Part shown: piece after piece, positions 25,785-38,249 of the stretch
Position numbering within the stretch: the first letter of the stretch is position 1
How the letters are laid out: the number at the start of each line of letters is the position of its first letter
Assembly (NCBI RefSeq): GCF_016086655.4
Contig: NC_052140.2
Location: 372,001-436,000, forward strand
Direction: 5' to 3'
Length of the DNA: 64,000 nucleotides
DNA from: Lepeophtheirus salmonis
Lineage: Eukaryota; Arthropoda; Copepoda; Siphonostomatoida; Caligidae
The notes under the pieces: model-generated
Told to the model about the DNA's origin: nothing
Database searches by the model: none
Seen by the model: the letters and a program-made list of their open reading frames with translations, nothing else
Position numbers and translations under genes: made by a program

Positions 25785-25990
25785 CAGGGCCGTCCGCAGG
25801 GGATGGGTTGGAGGGGCTGTATCCCTTTCCAAATTAAGAAATGTTTGCTTTTTACTCGAAAATTTTATATTTGAAATAAATCATAGACTCAATTTGATTT
25901 TCTGTGAATATCTATGGATTTTTGTAAATTTTTTTTCAAAAAATTTAATTTTGTTAGAAAACATGGATTTTTGTAATTTATTTTCAACAA
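25785..25990. repeat. hAT-like end CAGGGCCGTCCGCAGG plus A/T-rich body
   Basis: The left end CAGGGCCGTCCGCAGG is followed by GGTTGGAGGGGCTGTATCCC and an A/T-run body like that at 16340. No right end recognised. Confidence 0.5.
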
Positions 25991-26329
25991 ATGTATCCCT
26001 CTTTTGTCTACTTTTACTACATATCTGACCAATAATATGTTATTATATCCTTATACAAGCTTTTTTTAATAGTGTTAACAGTCAATCAGTTAACAGTTAT
26101 GTTTCATCATAGCTTTATTGAACGTTTTACGTATTAAAAATATAAAGTATGACTCCCCATGATGGTGTCACTTTCAACTATGGTGCAATTTATGACGTCT
26201 ATGAAAACGCTCAATAGATTGGGCGCCGGCAATGAAGTACATAAAGTGTGATATTTTTTGAAACTGTCATCCATTTGTTGGTAATAAAAGGCTATTTTTC
26301 AAATAGTTATATTTTTTGGGTATAAAATA

Positions 26330-26985
26330 CAGGGTGTTAAGATCCAATCGGTGCATTTTTCAAAAATTGCCACTGAGGCCACATTTTTCGGCAAATTTAC
26401 TTTAAAATTGCTTTGAATTATACATATTATTGCTGAAAAGGACTTTATTTGATGTATCCGCCTACTACATCAATTGCTGCCTGGATCCAGGCTGTAATGA
26501 GGACTAGGTTTTGACGAGGTAGATATTCGGCATATTGGGCATTGTCTCCTTGATGGAGGCAATTAGAGAGTCCTTAATGGCATGAAATGTTTGATTTGTC
26601 TTAGATTCAACGTAGCGTCAGACAAAATATTCCATTGTATTAAGATCCCGACTGCTAGGGGGTCATATTTCCTTGCCAATGAAGGCATTAGTCTCCTTAA
26701 GAATCATTTGCAATGTCCGGATTGGGATACCAGTCTCATTTGAAACCTCCCAATTTGAAATCTTCATCTTGCTGTGGACAAAAATCATCCTCAAAGGCGC
26801 AACGGCGTTTCTCCTCTATCTATTCAATCTTCTTTATATCTGGAGCCGTTGTTGCCATGATGCCCACAACTTTGTTTGCTGTTACAAGGACGTTTCTGTC
26901 AGCAAAAAAAAAAGATGCCATCATACAGCTGCATCATATCAAAATCGCCGGCACACACAAGTGCCGATTTGATCTTAAAGCCCTG
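26330..26985 (-). mobile_element. Core-deleted Tc1/maT-like element with matching ends
   Basis: The left end after TA, CAGGGTGTTAAGATCCAATC, matches the right end read backwards (CAGGGCTTTAAGATCAAATC). The minus strand has a helix-turn-helix piece (SNETGIPIRTLQMILKE), then within a few codons PPSSRDLNTMEYFV and the tail TFHAIKDSLIASIKE. The whole region with the first two catalytic acids is missing. Confidence 0.75.
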
Positions 26986-28139
26986 TTTATTTTAAGCAAA
27001 AAAATAGTCAGATCTTTTCAAAAATCCAAAAAATGTGATTTTTATTGTTTTTGCCTTTTTTTCACAAATTTCATTGACTTTATGTAGGTACATTGTATAT
27101 GTTTGCCCACACGTCATACTTTCTCTTTCCATATCGAAATTAGAGACAGGTACAGCGGATAGTTGGAATTCAATTATCGCAACCTTTTAATAATAAGAAA
27201 ATTAGGTGCATTACTATGTAGTAGCAACAAAAAAAAGAGATTAAGTTCAAACGTAAGAATTGTTTGGCACGAGGCTCACCCTAACATACATCCATGGGTA
27301 TTATATATAAGTTGAGGCCTTACGTCATCCTTCTTTAGTTATTTTGCTATTATTGCCCTTGCAATGAAATCCATAGGCCTAATATTCAATTTTTGAACGC
27401 CCACAACTTGGTCATTGTATTTATTTTATACATTCATTTTTTATTTCCATAATAATTAATTGAAATCTACAAAATGACAAAGGAGCGAAGGATCTCTCAA
27501 TTAATTAGATTATTTATTCTCATAATGTACAACATAGAACTACAAGTTTGCTCTCTGATGAAAAAAAAAAAACCCGTTATTTTCCCATTTGTAATTCAAT
27601 TCTTTAGTTTATTTTTGTATTATGTTGCTACACATGTCCGGAACGTATGCTCACAATCTCAGCCCGTTTGAAACTTTTGAAAAGTTATCTATTTGTCAAA
27701 ATTTAGCATTGTGTTAACAAATTAACTATATTAAAAGAATTTTTCTTTTAATTAATTCTTTCTTTCACATTTTTTTAATAGTAGAAAATTGCGCAGAAAT
27801 GGAAGGAAAAAATCAATTTATAGGAAAATGATTTTAAAATCTTTGAAAGAGTGTTTATTTTTGACATAAAACTAAATTTTGTCAGAAATAAACAATGTTC
27901 CAATAGGTTTTATGAACTTTCCTCTAAATGGATTGTTTATTTCCTTCTGTTTAAAAGTAGGTTGTGGGGGAAGCAAAACGGAGACATTACTTTGATTCCT
28001 TGTATCTTTATAGCTATTATTTTAACAGATCTTTTATATGTGGTATCAGCGTGTTAAATAGTTCAAATTTGACAATTTTGATCCCTCAAAAATGTTTCTA
28101 TTACATCTAAGTCCAAGATAGAGTCCCAGATGCAGTACG

Positions 28140-28701
28140 TGTCATATCTTCTCTCAACTGGAGAGATCTGGCATATCATTCCCTGATCCAGGAAGCTTTT
28201 AGCTTCAGGAGGGTATAGAAGTCTTTCGGCGTAAGCCTGGTAGTGTTGAGCACAGCAAAATACGCACAGGTGAGTTCCTGATCCGTTTATTAGCTAAAAT
28301 TGTTGGACAAGCCAACAAAAAGTATTCGAACCCTTGCTATGGAGCTCCAAGTCGATCCTAAGACATCCAAGTAGCTGTAAAGAACCTCGAGATGGTCAAG
28401 TATGTCCACCAATGCCGTCAGCTCCATTACACACAGCATTGGTCCGAAATTGGCGCAAGAAAAACTTGGTAGGATTCCAGAAATGGGAAATGGACCTTCC
28501 ATAATCACCTAAACCACTATGGCTTGTGGGACAATGTTGTAAGGAAGGCATGTGCATTACACCTAACCAAAATTTGGTGGATCTCAAAGCTACATTTGAG
28601 AGGGAGAGAGCAAATATGTACGACGATTTTGTCGAGACCCAGTCGTTCAGTTAATCTCTTGCAAAATAATTATTGACATAATTATTGAATTCCCAACACT
28701 G
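28140..28701 (+). mobile_element. Tc1-like element with deleted core
   Basis: Plus-strand pieces: FLIRLLAKIVGQ, MELQVDPKT and AVKNLEMVKYVHQ (DNA-binding part), then HYGLWDNVVRKACAL and ERANMYDDFVE in the C-terminal part. Little lies between, so the catalytic centre is gone. The right end is CCAACACTG before TA; the left end is uncertain. Confidence 0.6.
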
Positions 28702-29359
28702 TATAAAAATTGTTTTTTATTTGTCAAAAACAAAGTTATGATTCAAACGTTGTGGACATGTGTACAAACATAATAATACAAAAAGTTAATTTAAAGATAA
28801 AATGAGAATTGAATTCAAAATTAGAAAATAAGGGATACTTTTTTTGATGAAATACGTTAATTAGATATATACAGGGTTGATCATATCTAGTGGTACACAT
28901 AAGATAGAGTTTTATAGTAATAAAATGTGTACCATTAGACACAGTATGAATTTTCTAATAACTAATAGGGAAAATATTTTAAAGTAATCTAAACATATCT
29001 ATATATAACACTCTTTTGTTGAAACAGAAAAGGATTATACCGATATTACTTTGCTAATAATTAATAGGTAATATACTTTAATTACTTTTTAATTGAGTAA
29101 TAACGAATAATTTATTGTATACATATTACTTGACTACATTACTTCACCCTATATGAGCGAGTGTCCTTGGAGAAGTACGCATTCAAAATCTATTTTTATA
29201 AAAATAGTGCGTAATTAATATTCAAATGTATCACACCCTACCCTATCACAGTACTTTCTTGTTCGGATTAGTTTCCCTCCCCTGTTAATTTCATAAGAGT
29301 TATAAAAAATAATATTATCAAATTTACATTTATAAAGTATATGAATAATAAGTGAATGT

Positions 29360-29640
29360 ATAATAAGTGGTCGTCATCCTGACAATCAGAAGAATATTGG
29401 AAGAAGAGTAAGGAAATTAACACAAATCCCACTCCGTATACAGTAAGGACATATAGGATGGAATTACTCCGATTTCGCTCCTTAATTCAACTCCAAATCC
29501 AGCAATTACTTACACTAATAAACCCTGATCAAACCCTTATTATTGATCTCCGTCTTTCATAAACTCACGCTGCATTTATTACCTTATAATTTAATGTTCC
29601 CTCCTTAAGAATGAAATAATCATCATAACAGTTTTAGAAA
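29360..29640 (+). repeat. Dispersed repeat R1, copy
   Basis: CCTGACAATCAGAAGAATAT, AACACAAATCCCACTCCG, GACATATAGGATGGAATTAC and CTCCTTAAGAATGAAATAA. Confidence 0.65.
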
Positions 29641-29824
29641 AGATGAAACCTGTTGCAACTTCAAAAAGTACCTCTTTCTCTCTCTAGTCATATTTTTTAC
29701 ATTACTATCCATTATAATTAATTCAAAAATAGGTTATTTCAATGGAAACAACCAATGCAATCATTTACATATTTCCTAAAGTATCTCTTAATTGCGTCCA
29801 TATACGCATAAATTGTAAATGAAA

Positions 29825-30080
29825 TATCTCAACCCGAAAATCAACAACCTTGACAATTTGAGGAAATGTTTTGCAGGAGAGTAGCTAAGCTTCCATGGCT
29901 ACAAGCTGCTCTGACGAGGGGGAGGAGAAGGAAATAGATAAGGACACACGCAAGAATGACTCCGATGTTGATCCTCAATTATAATCCTAGTCCAAGTAGG
30001 ACTTACAATTATAACTTCAAAAAGGGAATTAAATAATAATGACAAAAGCTTAGGAAAAGAAAATTCCTTTTTCAGTTTGC
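29825..30080 (+). repeat. Dispersed repeat R1, copy
   Basis: CAACCTTGACAATTTGAGGA, GGCTACAAGCTGCTCTGACG, GATGTTGATCCTCAATTA and AATTAAATAATAATGACAAA. It directly follows the 29360 copy, so two R1 copies stand nearly in tandem. Confidence 0.65.
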
Positions 30081-30429
30081 CAACTCAAAAAAAAAAACCG
30101 GACCGCCTATAAAAATGCTCCCAATTTCCATCACAATAGTTGATATATACATATTTTCCGACAGGAAATATTTTATAAGTTGTTTTTTTTTGTCCTGTTT
30201 TTTTCAATCCAAAAAAAAAAACCTAAAGTTGAAAAATTAAAGAGACTGTGGCTCAATTTTATTATTTGTGCAAATACTAAATTATCAACTGTCTTTGAAC
30301 CAGAAAATAAATAATTTTAGATGTATAAGTGAACAACAAATAAGATTTGACGCATTTCTCCTCACTCCGTGGTTTTGACAATAAAAAATTATTGTCAGGA
30401 TAAAAAAATTTTACAGGAAAATATAGTTT

Positions 30430-30600
30430 AAAAAAATGGCATTCGGGCAAATTATGCAGCTGAGCAAAAATTATAAATTTTTTGGAAAAAAAATTCCAAA
30501 TATTATGATTATTTATTTGTGGTAAATTAATTTTATTACAAATTATTTTGGGCAACACTAAAAAAAAGTTAGTCAACCCCTAAGAGGAAGTCGGAATTTC
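30430..30600. repeat. Internal piece of the A/T-run repeat
   Basis: Contains GGCAAATTATGCAGCTGAGCA and the same A/T-run texture as 16340-16800 and 51590-51861. Confidence 0.4.
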
Positions 30601-30935
30601 CGTTGAAAAATTCAAATATCTTCGCAACATAATTTTCTGTAGGTATAAACTTTGCTTTTTTGCTTAAGTTTTTCACATTTCCAAATGATTTAAGTCTTCA
30701 TTAGGATGAGTTTTCCTGCAACACTAACGCCATACATCTGCAGACAAGTCATGCCGGATTTTAAACAGTCCCTATAAAATTGATCTAGACGTCATTTTTC
30801 TTTGAGATGGGTCCAAAAATAATTTCCTCAAAGATAGGAATTATTTATGTCTACTAAAAATCACTATGGTCTCAGACGGATCTAGGATTTTCACATCAAA
30901 AACCAACACTACTATTAACCACTTATCCATATGAC

Positions 30936-31328
30936 TAGTGTTGTATCGCTCCTTATTTAGGAACAAGGACTGGGGTCCAGTCCAATCCCATTTGTCGGTC
31001 CTTCCTAGAGGTAAAATTGATCCCTCGTGATGGCAATGAGGGTGTTTTTCGTTCTTTTAACTATTCTGTTAAATAATAGAATAAACTATTTAAATATTTA
31101 ACAATATAATAAGTTCGTATTATATTGAAAAAATAGTATTTTTTGCAAGATAATCTTAAACAAATTTCATATATCTTATTTGGCTAAATAAACCATGGAT
31201 ATTTTTGTTTGAAAAAATCCAAGAACCGACTGTTAAGGACCCGCCTTAAGGACTGACAGTCTTTAGGACCGATAGGATCGGTCCTCAGACTGCACTAGAC
31301 CAAATTAATAAGGACCGACACAACACTA
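30936..31328. mobile_element. hAT-like miniature element, best copy
   Basis: 393 bp. The left end TAGTGTTGTATCGCTCCTTA and the right end AAGGACCGACACAACACTA are inverted repeats. The flanks CATATGAC and CCTATGAC match at 7 of 8 positions, the 8-bp duplication typical of hAT insertion. There is no coding capacity; subterminal GGACC repeats are present. Confidence 0.8.
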
Positions 31329-31329
31329 C

Positions 31330-32100
31330 CTATGACGTATCCTACACAAGAGTATAAAATGTATTGTGATTCAAACAGGTTTGATAACAATAGCCCTTTT
31401 ATGTGAAAAGAGTGATTTAAATGAATGTTTGTATGATAATAGATTCATTAAAACAATTATAATTTATTCAGCTCATATAGTAATCCATGCCTTGTAGTTA
31501 CTCAACCACAATCCATGATCCAATGTCAGGTATTGTGTACGTCAATATCTGATTAAAATAACAAAGCAATGACATTTTAAATACTCAACACCTTATTTTT
31601 GTCATAAATGATAAAAAAGAAAAAGAAATCCATGATTTTTATTGGATTTTTTTTTTCTTTATAAATTTTCTGATTAGTGTTAATCTCCTTGGCAAACAAT
31701 ACAGTGTTAACATAACGGTTGGACTCGATTATTTCCATTATTTTATCCACATTAATCGATTATTTTTGACACACAAGCTCAAATTCATGAGTTGATCAAG
31801 TGTGCCAAATTTCAGCACATAATTCTTAGTCGTCCATGATATATATCTAAATTATAATTTTTTTTTTTTTTACAATAATTCTCGTCATATTATAGTATTG
31901 ATAAAATACTTTTATTTGAATGGTTTTAGCCTAACCAATATAAAAAATCAACTGGATTCTACTCTGGGTGAGTCTGCTCCTTTTTTACAAAAGTATAATT
32001 TTGGCTAACTGAGTTTAAATGAGGCTGAGCCAGCGGCTAAGATGAGCAGTCGACCAAATGAGGTGACGACTTAGCATATTATCTGAAAACTTTCACGTTT
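31330..32100. other. Intergenic DNA, nothing recognised
   Basis: AT-rich with poly-T runs; no coding signal. Confidence 0.35.
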
Positions 32101-32104
32101 TCAC

Positions 32105-32553
32105 GTGGTCTCCAGGACCACAGTCTACACCGCCAACAAGTCCAAACTGGATCTGAAAAAGTTAAAGAAAATAGCCCAGGTCAATCCTCTCAAGTCCATG
32201 AGGGCCCATGCAAGAGATCTCGGGGTTTCACAACAGACTGTCCAGAGAACTATCAAAAAAGTGGATGGAAAGAGCCTTGTGTGGGTGGAGAGGCCACTTT
32301 TGACACCAGCAATGAAACAAACCAGCACTGGGACGCCATGACAGAGGACTAGGTCCGTAGCGGGTGCCAGACCTTCCCCCCCCCACCTGGAAGCCATCAT
32401 GTGCCGCGAAGGTCGGCTACATTAATGATCAAGCGAGCTCAGACAAACTTCTATTTATGTTATTAATTTTGTTGAAATTATCTTATTAATTAATAAATAA
32501 TATCTTCTTGAAGTTTATAATTCAAAGTGTTGAAATTTTAATGGACCACTCGG
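32105..32553 (+). mobile_element. Tc1-like family T1, copy 6 (DNA-binding domain plus right end)
   Basis: The left end is missing; the right end TGGACCACTCGG is followed by TA. The DNA-binding domain is open for 78 codons (MRAHARDLGVSQQTVQRTIK, VERPLLTPAMK) but lacks an ATG at its start. The deletion is larger than in the other copies: the frame goes from AMK directly to the segment encoding QHWDAMTED in other frames. Confidence 0.8.
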
Positions 32554-33314
32554 TATATAGAGGAAAAAAAATATTTTTTCCCAAAAAAAATCGTTCTTTT
32601 CTTTCCTTGGGTCGGGTACTCGTTAGGTGGCTGATTCTTTTCAACTACTTAATTATTATTAAATATTTTTAGGGAATTTTTAATAGCTGAACAAGAATTA
32701 ATTTGAATTTTTACCAATCAACGTTGTTCAAAACACTGATTAGAGGAAAAGAAGCAGAAACCTTGGCAGCTGACAACACAATTAGTGAGGTAACACCTTA
32801 ATAAGTATCTGTGATTTGTTTTTTGTTTTCTTTTTCGTGAATAAATATCATCAAATCAATCCAGAGATACAATTATTTCAAACTATATAAAACAAATAAC
32901 AATAACTGTCCAAATTTAAATCACCGAGATAATAAAAAAATTAATGGGAGAAGAAGGGCATAAAATTCTATTTCTTGCTTGAATCAAGAACGTAAATAAA
33001 AAATATATATATATTTGGTTTCAATATCTTGTAGTGCTCTTGATCAAAGATATCAAACTATTTGTCTCTGAAAGTATATTTAGAACAAAAAACGGTAGAT
33101 TTTAGCAATAAGAGTACAAAACAGCAGCGCATCAAACTACAAGTATTTGGTATTGCTCTTTAATGTGGGACTTTGAAAAAGGCCTAAATTTGAATAGGTA
33201 TGATTTTCACTAATGTTATTATTTCAGTATCTCATTTTAACAAATTTCTTAATTAATTAAAGCTATAACGTCTGTAGCAACAACTTGAGTTGAATTTAAT
33301 ACAAATTAAAAGTA

Positions 33315-34445
33315 CAGGGTCCACGGAAAGTCCTCTTAAATTAACTTTATAGAATATGTAAGGTTTCGATATATTATATTTAAACTCTGGGTCGAAACTA
33401 GATCAAAACAAACAGCTTTGAATAAAATAACAGCTATGTTAACGACAATGGCAGCCAAGAGAGAGACTATAATTAAGGAGTACCTGAAGAGCAAATCTCG
33501 ACTAGCCATCTTGAGGAAAGTGAAGAGCCTGAAAGTCAACCCCATGCTCAACAAGAGAACCATTGAAAGGTGCAAGGAGACTCAATTTATCAAGGACAGA
33601 TCCTGATCAGGTAGACCATGGTCAAAAAAGACACCCGGAGTAGTCAATGCAAGGATTATAAAGAAATCACATTAGGAAACTCACCAAGATGGCCTAAAAT
33701 TTCAACTTGGGTGTAACAACAATGAAAGACCTCATACAAGATGTCCTTGGGATGTATCCCTACAAATTGAAGGACAACATCACCTGTCATGCAAGGTCAA
33801 GGCTAAAAGACTTGATAGAAGCAATGTCATTCTTCAGAAGCGGGGAACTGGAACGGTTCCCAACATTGTGTTCAGTGATGTGAAGATTTTCACTGTGGAA
33901 CAGGCTTAACTCCCAAAATGATCGGATTTCGGCCAAAAGAAGTCATTGAGTCAACAGAGTGGAGAAACCACAGGCTGGGATGGTTTGGGCGCCAGGAACT
34001 GAGACAGGGAAGCCACCCTTGGTGTTTGTGACGGCCGGGGTGAAGATCAACACCGAGGAGTACATCAGCACCATTCTGGAGAAAGTTCTTGTTACCTGGG
34101 CCCAATAGCACTTCCAGATTGAGCCATAGACCTTCCAACAGGATGGTGCCCATTCTCGAGAAAAGAGCCTGTGTGACCCCCAGCAAGAATTTGGACGATC
34201 TGAAGGCCAAACTGGACCCTGCCTGTTACTCCATCATCCCCATGGAAATGGTGTGTGCAGCATGCAAGTCCCTTCCAGAGAGACTTCTGACTGTGGTCAA
34301 GGCTAAGGGTGACATTTCGAATGAAAGTTATGTTAAATGCTTTTGAAATTGTGTAGAATTATGTCTATAATTATATGTAAATTATGTAATTAATTATGTC
34401 ATTGCTACTTTAATAAACATTTCAAAGAACTTTCTGCGGAACCTG
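33315..34445 (+). mobile_element. maT/Tc1-like element with both ends, transposase broken
   Basis: The left end after TA (CAGGGTCCACGGAAAGTCC) and the right end read backwards (CAGGTTCCGCAGAAAGTTC) match; length 1131 bp. The transposase starts near the ATG at 33436 (MAAKRETIIKEYLKSKSRLA) and stops at 33604. It continues in pieces: SGRPWSKKTPG, VPNIVFSDVKIFTVEQA (first catalytic Asp present), a QQDGAH-like second Asp, and KNLDDLKAKLDPA, ending near 34346. At least five stops or shifts. Confidence 0.8.
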
Positions 34446-34694
34446 TACGTTGTGTTTACATATAGGGTCCAGTCGTTATTTAACAATGAACTTTGGGTGC
34501 CTGCAAAAGCTACGTATACATTGTTTGTTTCTTTGTTTCTTCCAGCCAGAAGGTTTTGTTGTTAGTTAAAAAAAATGTTCCCGACTAGTATTCATTCCGC
34601 AATTGTAGAAATGACAGACACGGCTTTACTTATTCATTTTAAAAATGCTGTAGAAATAATATGACAGTGATAGTCTGAGAGTATACAAGATATA

Positions 34695-34805
34695 AATAGT
34701 GGTTGGTATGCTTGACTTATTTGACTAACTACAAGATGGTTTCGGGCCTTTTTTCTATTTCTTTTTGTATGAAAGGTTGCGTGATGCAATAAAGGAAACA
34801 ATGTG
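34695..34805 (+). repeat. Dispersed repeat R2, copy
   Basis: GACTTATTTGACTAACTACA and GAAAGGTTGCGTGATGCAAT, then AAAGGAAACA. A short related piece is at 41735-41765. Confidence 0.55.
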
Positions 34806-35053
34806 CAGAGTGTCCTTGTTGCAATCCTCGCTGGAGAGTGACAATATTGAGATTGCAAACTATGTACTTCAACCTCAACAGAAACTGAGGAAGTCTGGAT
34901 GTGATTATGAATCAACAGCAAAGCGTGCTGATCACAACATGAAGTCAAAATGCCAGAGGGGTTAGGATTTCATGGGAAATTTGCAAAAAATCATAGAAGA
35001 TGCGAAGAGCTCAACGTTTACCTGGTTTTCCGATTTTTTATTTTATTTAATTA

Positions 35054-35326
35054 TTGTTGGATCCACTGTTTTGGCCATCGAGCTCAACGGATTTCAACCA
35101 CATAGACTTCTTTCTGTGGACACAGTTGAGTGATGCACCAACAGATTCTCCTGCAAAACGAAATGGCGAGCAGATGTTCAGGATAGGAATTCCGGAATCT
35201 GCCAAGGGAGACTGTCATCGAACCTTTTCCCATTTCCGAGGTCGAATCGAGGAGGAGGAGGAGGAGGGGAATATACCAGTTAATCCATGCGGCCCATTTC
35301 TTTATAAAAATGCTCAATTTTTTTAA
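35054..35326 (+). mobile_element. Tc1/mariner C-terminal relic
   Basis: WPSSSTDFNHIDFFLWTQLS is the region of the third catalytic Asp (S-T-D), followed by SDAPTDSPAK, GIPESAKGD and SHFRGRIEEEE, then NAQFF and a stop. A (GAG)n expansion encodes the Glu run. Upstream sequence to 34,770 is open but unrecognised. Confidence 0.6.
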
Positions 35327-35659
35327 CAATCTTACAATAGTATCTTAATGTGATTATCCATAAGTGAAATTGTAACTTTTTAGCCGTTTTGAATATATTT
35401 GAGGCACTCTGCGATCTAATTATATTTGTCATAAATTAAAAACTTTTCATCGTGAGTGTCTACTAAAAACAAGGCTTTGAAAACTAACTTAAAGAAATAA
35501 CGCATTTCCTTGTTATTATTGCATTTATTTTCAATATGCATGCAAACTAGGGTTGAACCTTTTTTTTTTTTTTTTTTCAATTCGATCTTCAGTGATTTCT
35601 TCTTGAACCATTTGAACTGATATTCCTCTCCAGACCGCGATATTGGCTCCGTCATATCA

Positions 35660-37200
35660 ATTTAATCGTTTTCCAACCGTCAGCTGATTTGTTTGTTCTC
35701 AAACTATGAACCAATGGTCTCCCCTATTTGGATTTAAGAGTTGTAAAAATATCAATTATATATAACACATTTAACTTCATATGCCGTTACAATTATACAA
35801 CACAACTGACGTCATCAACTATTTATCCATAGAATCGATCTAGACCTAAATATAAATTATACCTATTTTTTCATTGGGACTGACTTACATGAATTTTTGG
35901 GTCATAAAGGATTTATTTTATTGACTGATATGGACCACTATTCCAGTCCAAACCGTATTTTCAGACTGTTGACATGAATTTAATCGCTTTTAAATCTTTT
36001 GATTTAGACTGAACTTCTTTAAAGGTGCTAATTAGTTCGGATCACAAAAAATTATAAAGGTCTTGGATCGAACCCCAATAATAATACATACATAGGTTCA
36101 CAAATGTATGTTGCATTTTTTTATGGGCACCGTGAAATTAACATTGACATGGATTTGAATGCAAAAGTATCTATTTTCTAGTTTTGATAGGTATGTTTGT
36201 TTTTTTGTAGTTTTTTTTTCTTTTCTTTCTTCAAACAAGATAAGGGCCTACTATCTAGTATATTATCTTAATACATAGATAACCATATGAGTGATGGAAG
36301 AATTAATAAAAAAATCCCTAAGCCGCTTCCGATGTGATTCCAATAAAAATTCCAAAAAAATAATGAGGACATAAAGAAGGATTACTGTTTATAAGGACGA
36401 GGAAGTAAGAATTCACCTATCGGAGTCATAAGTCTTTGTCGAAAGAACTTATAAGGTACTGGCACCTTATTCATATTCTTAGTTGAGGCTCAAAGAAATG
36501 TAACAAACTTTATCTTCAACCATAAACACTATGAGTAAAGTTCGAACCCTATAATATAAGTGGATAAAAAGGTGGGGAATATTACATGCGGCAAAATCTC
36601 CTGGAAGCGGATTTACCGAAGGTAAATACGCTATAGATATTTGTAAAGATGTCCTTTTTGTATTGAAAAACTATATTTAGAAATTTAAAAAGATTTTAAA
36701 AGTGTTGCCTGTACTCTTTTTCCTTCTTTAATAGATCATTTTGGTGTTCACATCTGCTACATAAATAAAAATTATCACCTTTGATTGCAGTAAATGTTTC
36801 CAAAATGGTTAATAAATTAAATATATATGTATTTAGATACAAAAATCCTGATTTATTTATTTACTTGATAATTATTAACGGCCAAATACTTTTATAGCAT
36901 ACTATGAAATCTATTTTCAAATTTGAGGGATGGGATGAGATACTCACGAATATTAACTATGATTTAGAACCTTCCATTAATTAATGTGACTCTAATTGGT
37001 TCCGTTATGACCTTTTGAATATAATTTGTCATATTTATAGCCACAGATATTTGTTAATATGTATTAAAACGGATATCTCAAAAAATAAAGCGAGTTGATC
37101 CGATCTAGCTTTACTCCGAGAGGATCAATGTTCTTTACTTATGCATTATACACTATTATAGGATTAGACACCATTATTATTAATTTTCCAAACGCTCTGA
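35660..37200. other. Intergenic DNA, nothing recognised
   Basis: AT-rich; no frames of note and no repeat ends. Confidence 0.35.
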
Positions 37201-37204
37201 ATCA

Positions 37205-38248
37205 TGTCCGACAACATTTCTTCTGCATCCTATGTCGATATTCGACCTTTCCATTATGACGTGACACTTTATTCTGTGGATGAGGAAGAGCAAAAGATGG
37301 TTCGTAATTTTTACTAATCTTCACCTTCAAGAATCCTGTGGAAAGAGAGGTCCATACTCCAAGTGGTTTTCTACACAAGAAGTTACATTTTGTAGGGATT
37401 CGTCCATGGAAATAGAGACAATTTCCAAGGATTCTCTCGAAATGTATGTTCTTGGACATATTTTTTTTTTTTTTTCAATTGATGAAAAAGACGACAAGAT
37501 GAAGCTTTATATTAAAGAGAAGCATGTTTACCAAATCACTTTTTCTTTTTTGATGGGAATGTCCGAAAGTATCCTTTGTCATTTACATACTCATTATGTA
37601 TAAAATGGCCTAACTTTGAGGATACATAAACTATTGATGATCCATCAACCAGCCCTTACAATAAATCTATTCATGAGCGACGGGAAGGTATCAATATATT
37701 TCTTGAAAACCTAATGAATGAACATGGTGTATTTATTGATGGAAGGTTACCTTCTCATTCGGACTTCAAGGTTGTTTGTTCGCTTTCCAAGTCATAGGAG
37801 TAAATATACCTGAAATATACTACAATCATCCCATGATTTTGGTTATGAAAGATTTTGTTGTAAAAATACATTTTTGAAACATTGGAAGACCCCATGTCCA
37901 CAATTAGGAATCATGGGAAGGCGGAGTGACGTTTGCCATATATGTTACAATCATTCGAAAACTTTAGCCTCCTTGTTTTGGGAGTCCATCCTAAAAAAAT
38001 ATCTAGACGAATGGACATTAAATATTGATAGTTCCATTAAAAAACATTTGGAATGTGTTCAAATGGAAAGAAAAGACTACAACACTCATGTCAGTTATGT
38101 TAAATATAATAGGGATGAAGTTCAATTGTTTACAATTGACTTTTCGGAGGCTAATTCCATTCTATATTCATCCATTCAAAGAGGAAATAATCATTTCCTA
38201 TCTTTATATAAAATTAATTCATTTTATAAATACTTAATACTTTATTAA
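37205..38248 (+). pseudogene. Broken repeat-encoded protein, possibly a DDE transposon relative
   Basis: Frames of 107 codons (37280-37603) and 124 codons (37874-38248) separated by shifts. The second has DVCHICYNHSK, HLECVQMERKDYNTHV and EVQLFTIDFSEA. This recalls a repeat-borne family with a Cys motif, a helix of the H-L-x-x-A-Q-x-E-R-x-x-Y type and a F-D-Y/F-A-like motif. The first part includes an ATG at 37205 (MSDNISSASYVDIRPFHYD). The family name is unknown to me and the relation is tentative. Confidence 0.35.
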
Positions 38249-38249
38249 T

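Noticed and set aside
26713..27087. 124-codon plus-strand frame
   Set aside because: Starts inside the core-deleted element at 26330-26985 on the opposite strand and continues into poly-T sequence; no domain.
25573..27290. 1.7 kb element bounded by TTAGGGTGAGCC and its inverted copy
   Set aside because: Only a short match at the two ends, with other elements between them and no target duplication found; could be chance.
33890..34210. 106-codon minus-strand frame
   Set aside because: Opposite strand of the maT-like transposase relic at 33315-34445.
34634..34948. 104-codon minus-strand frame
   Set aside because: No motif, no start or splice signals; overlaps repeat R2 and the region upstream of a Tc1 relic.
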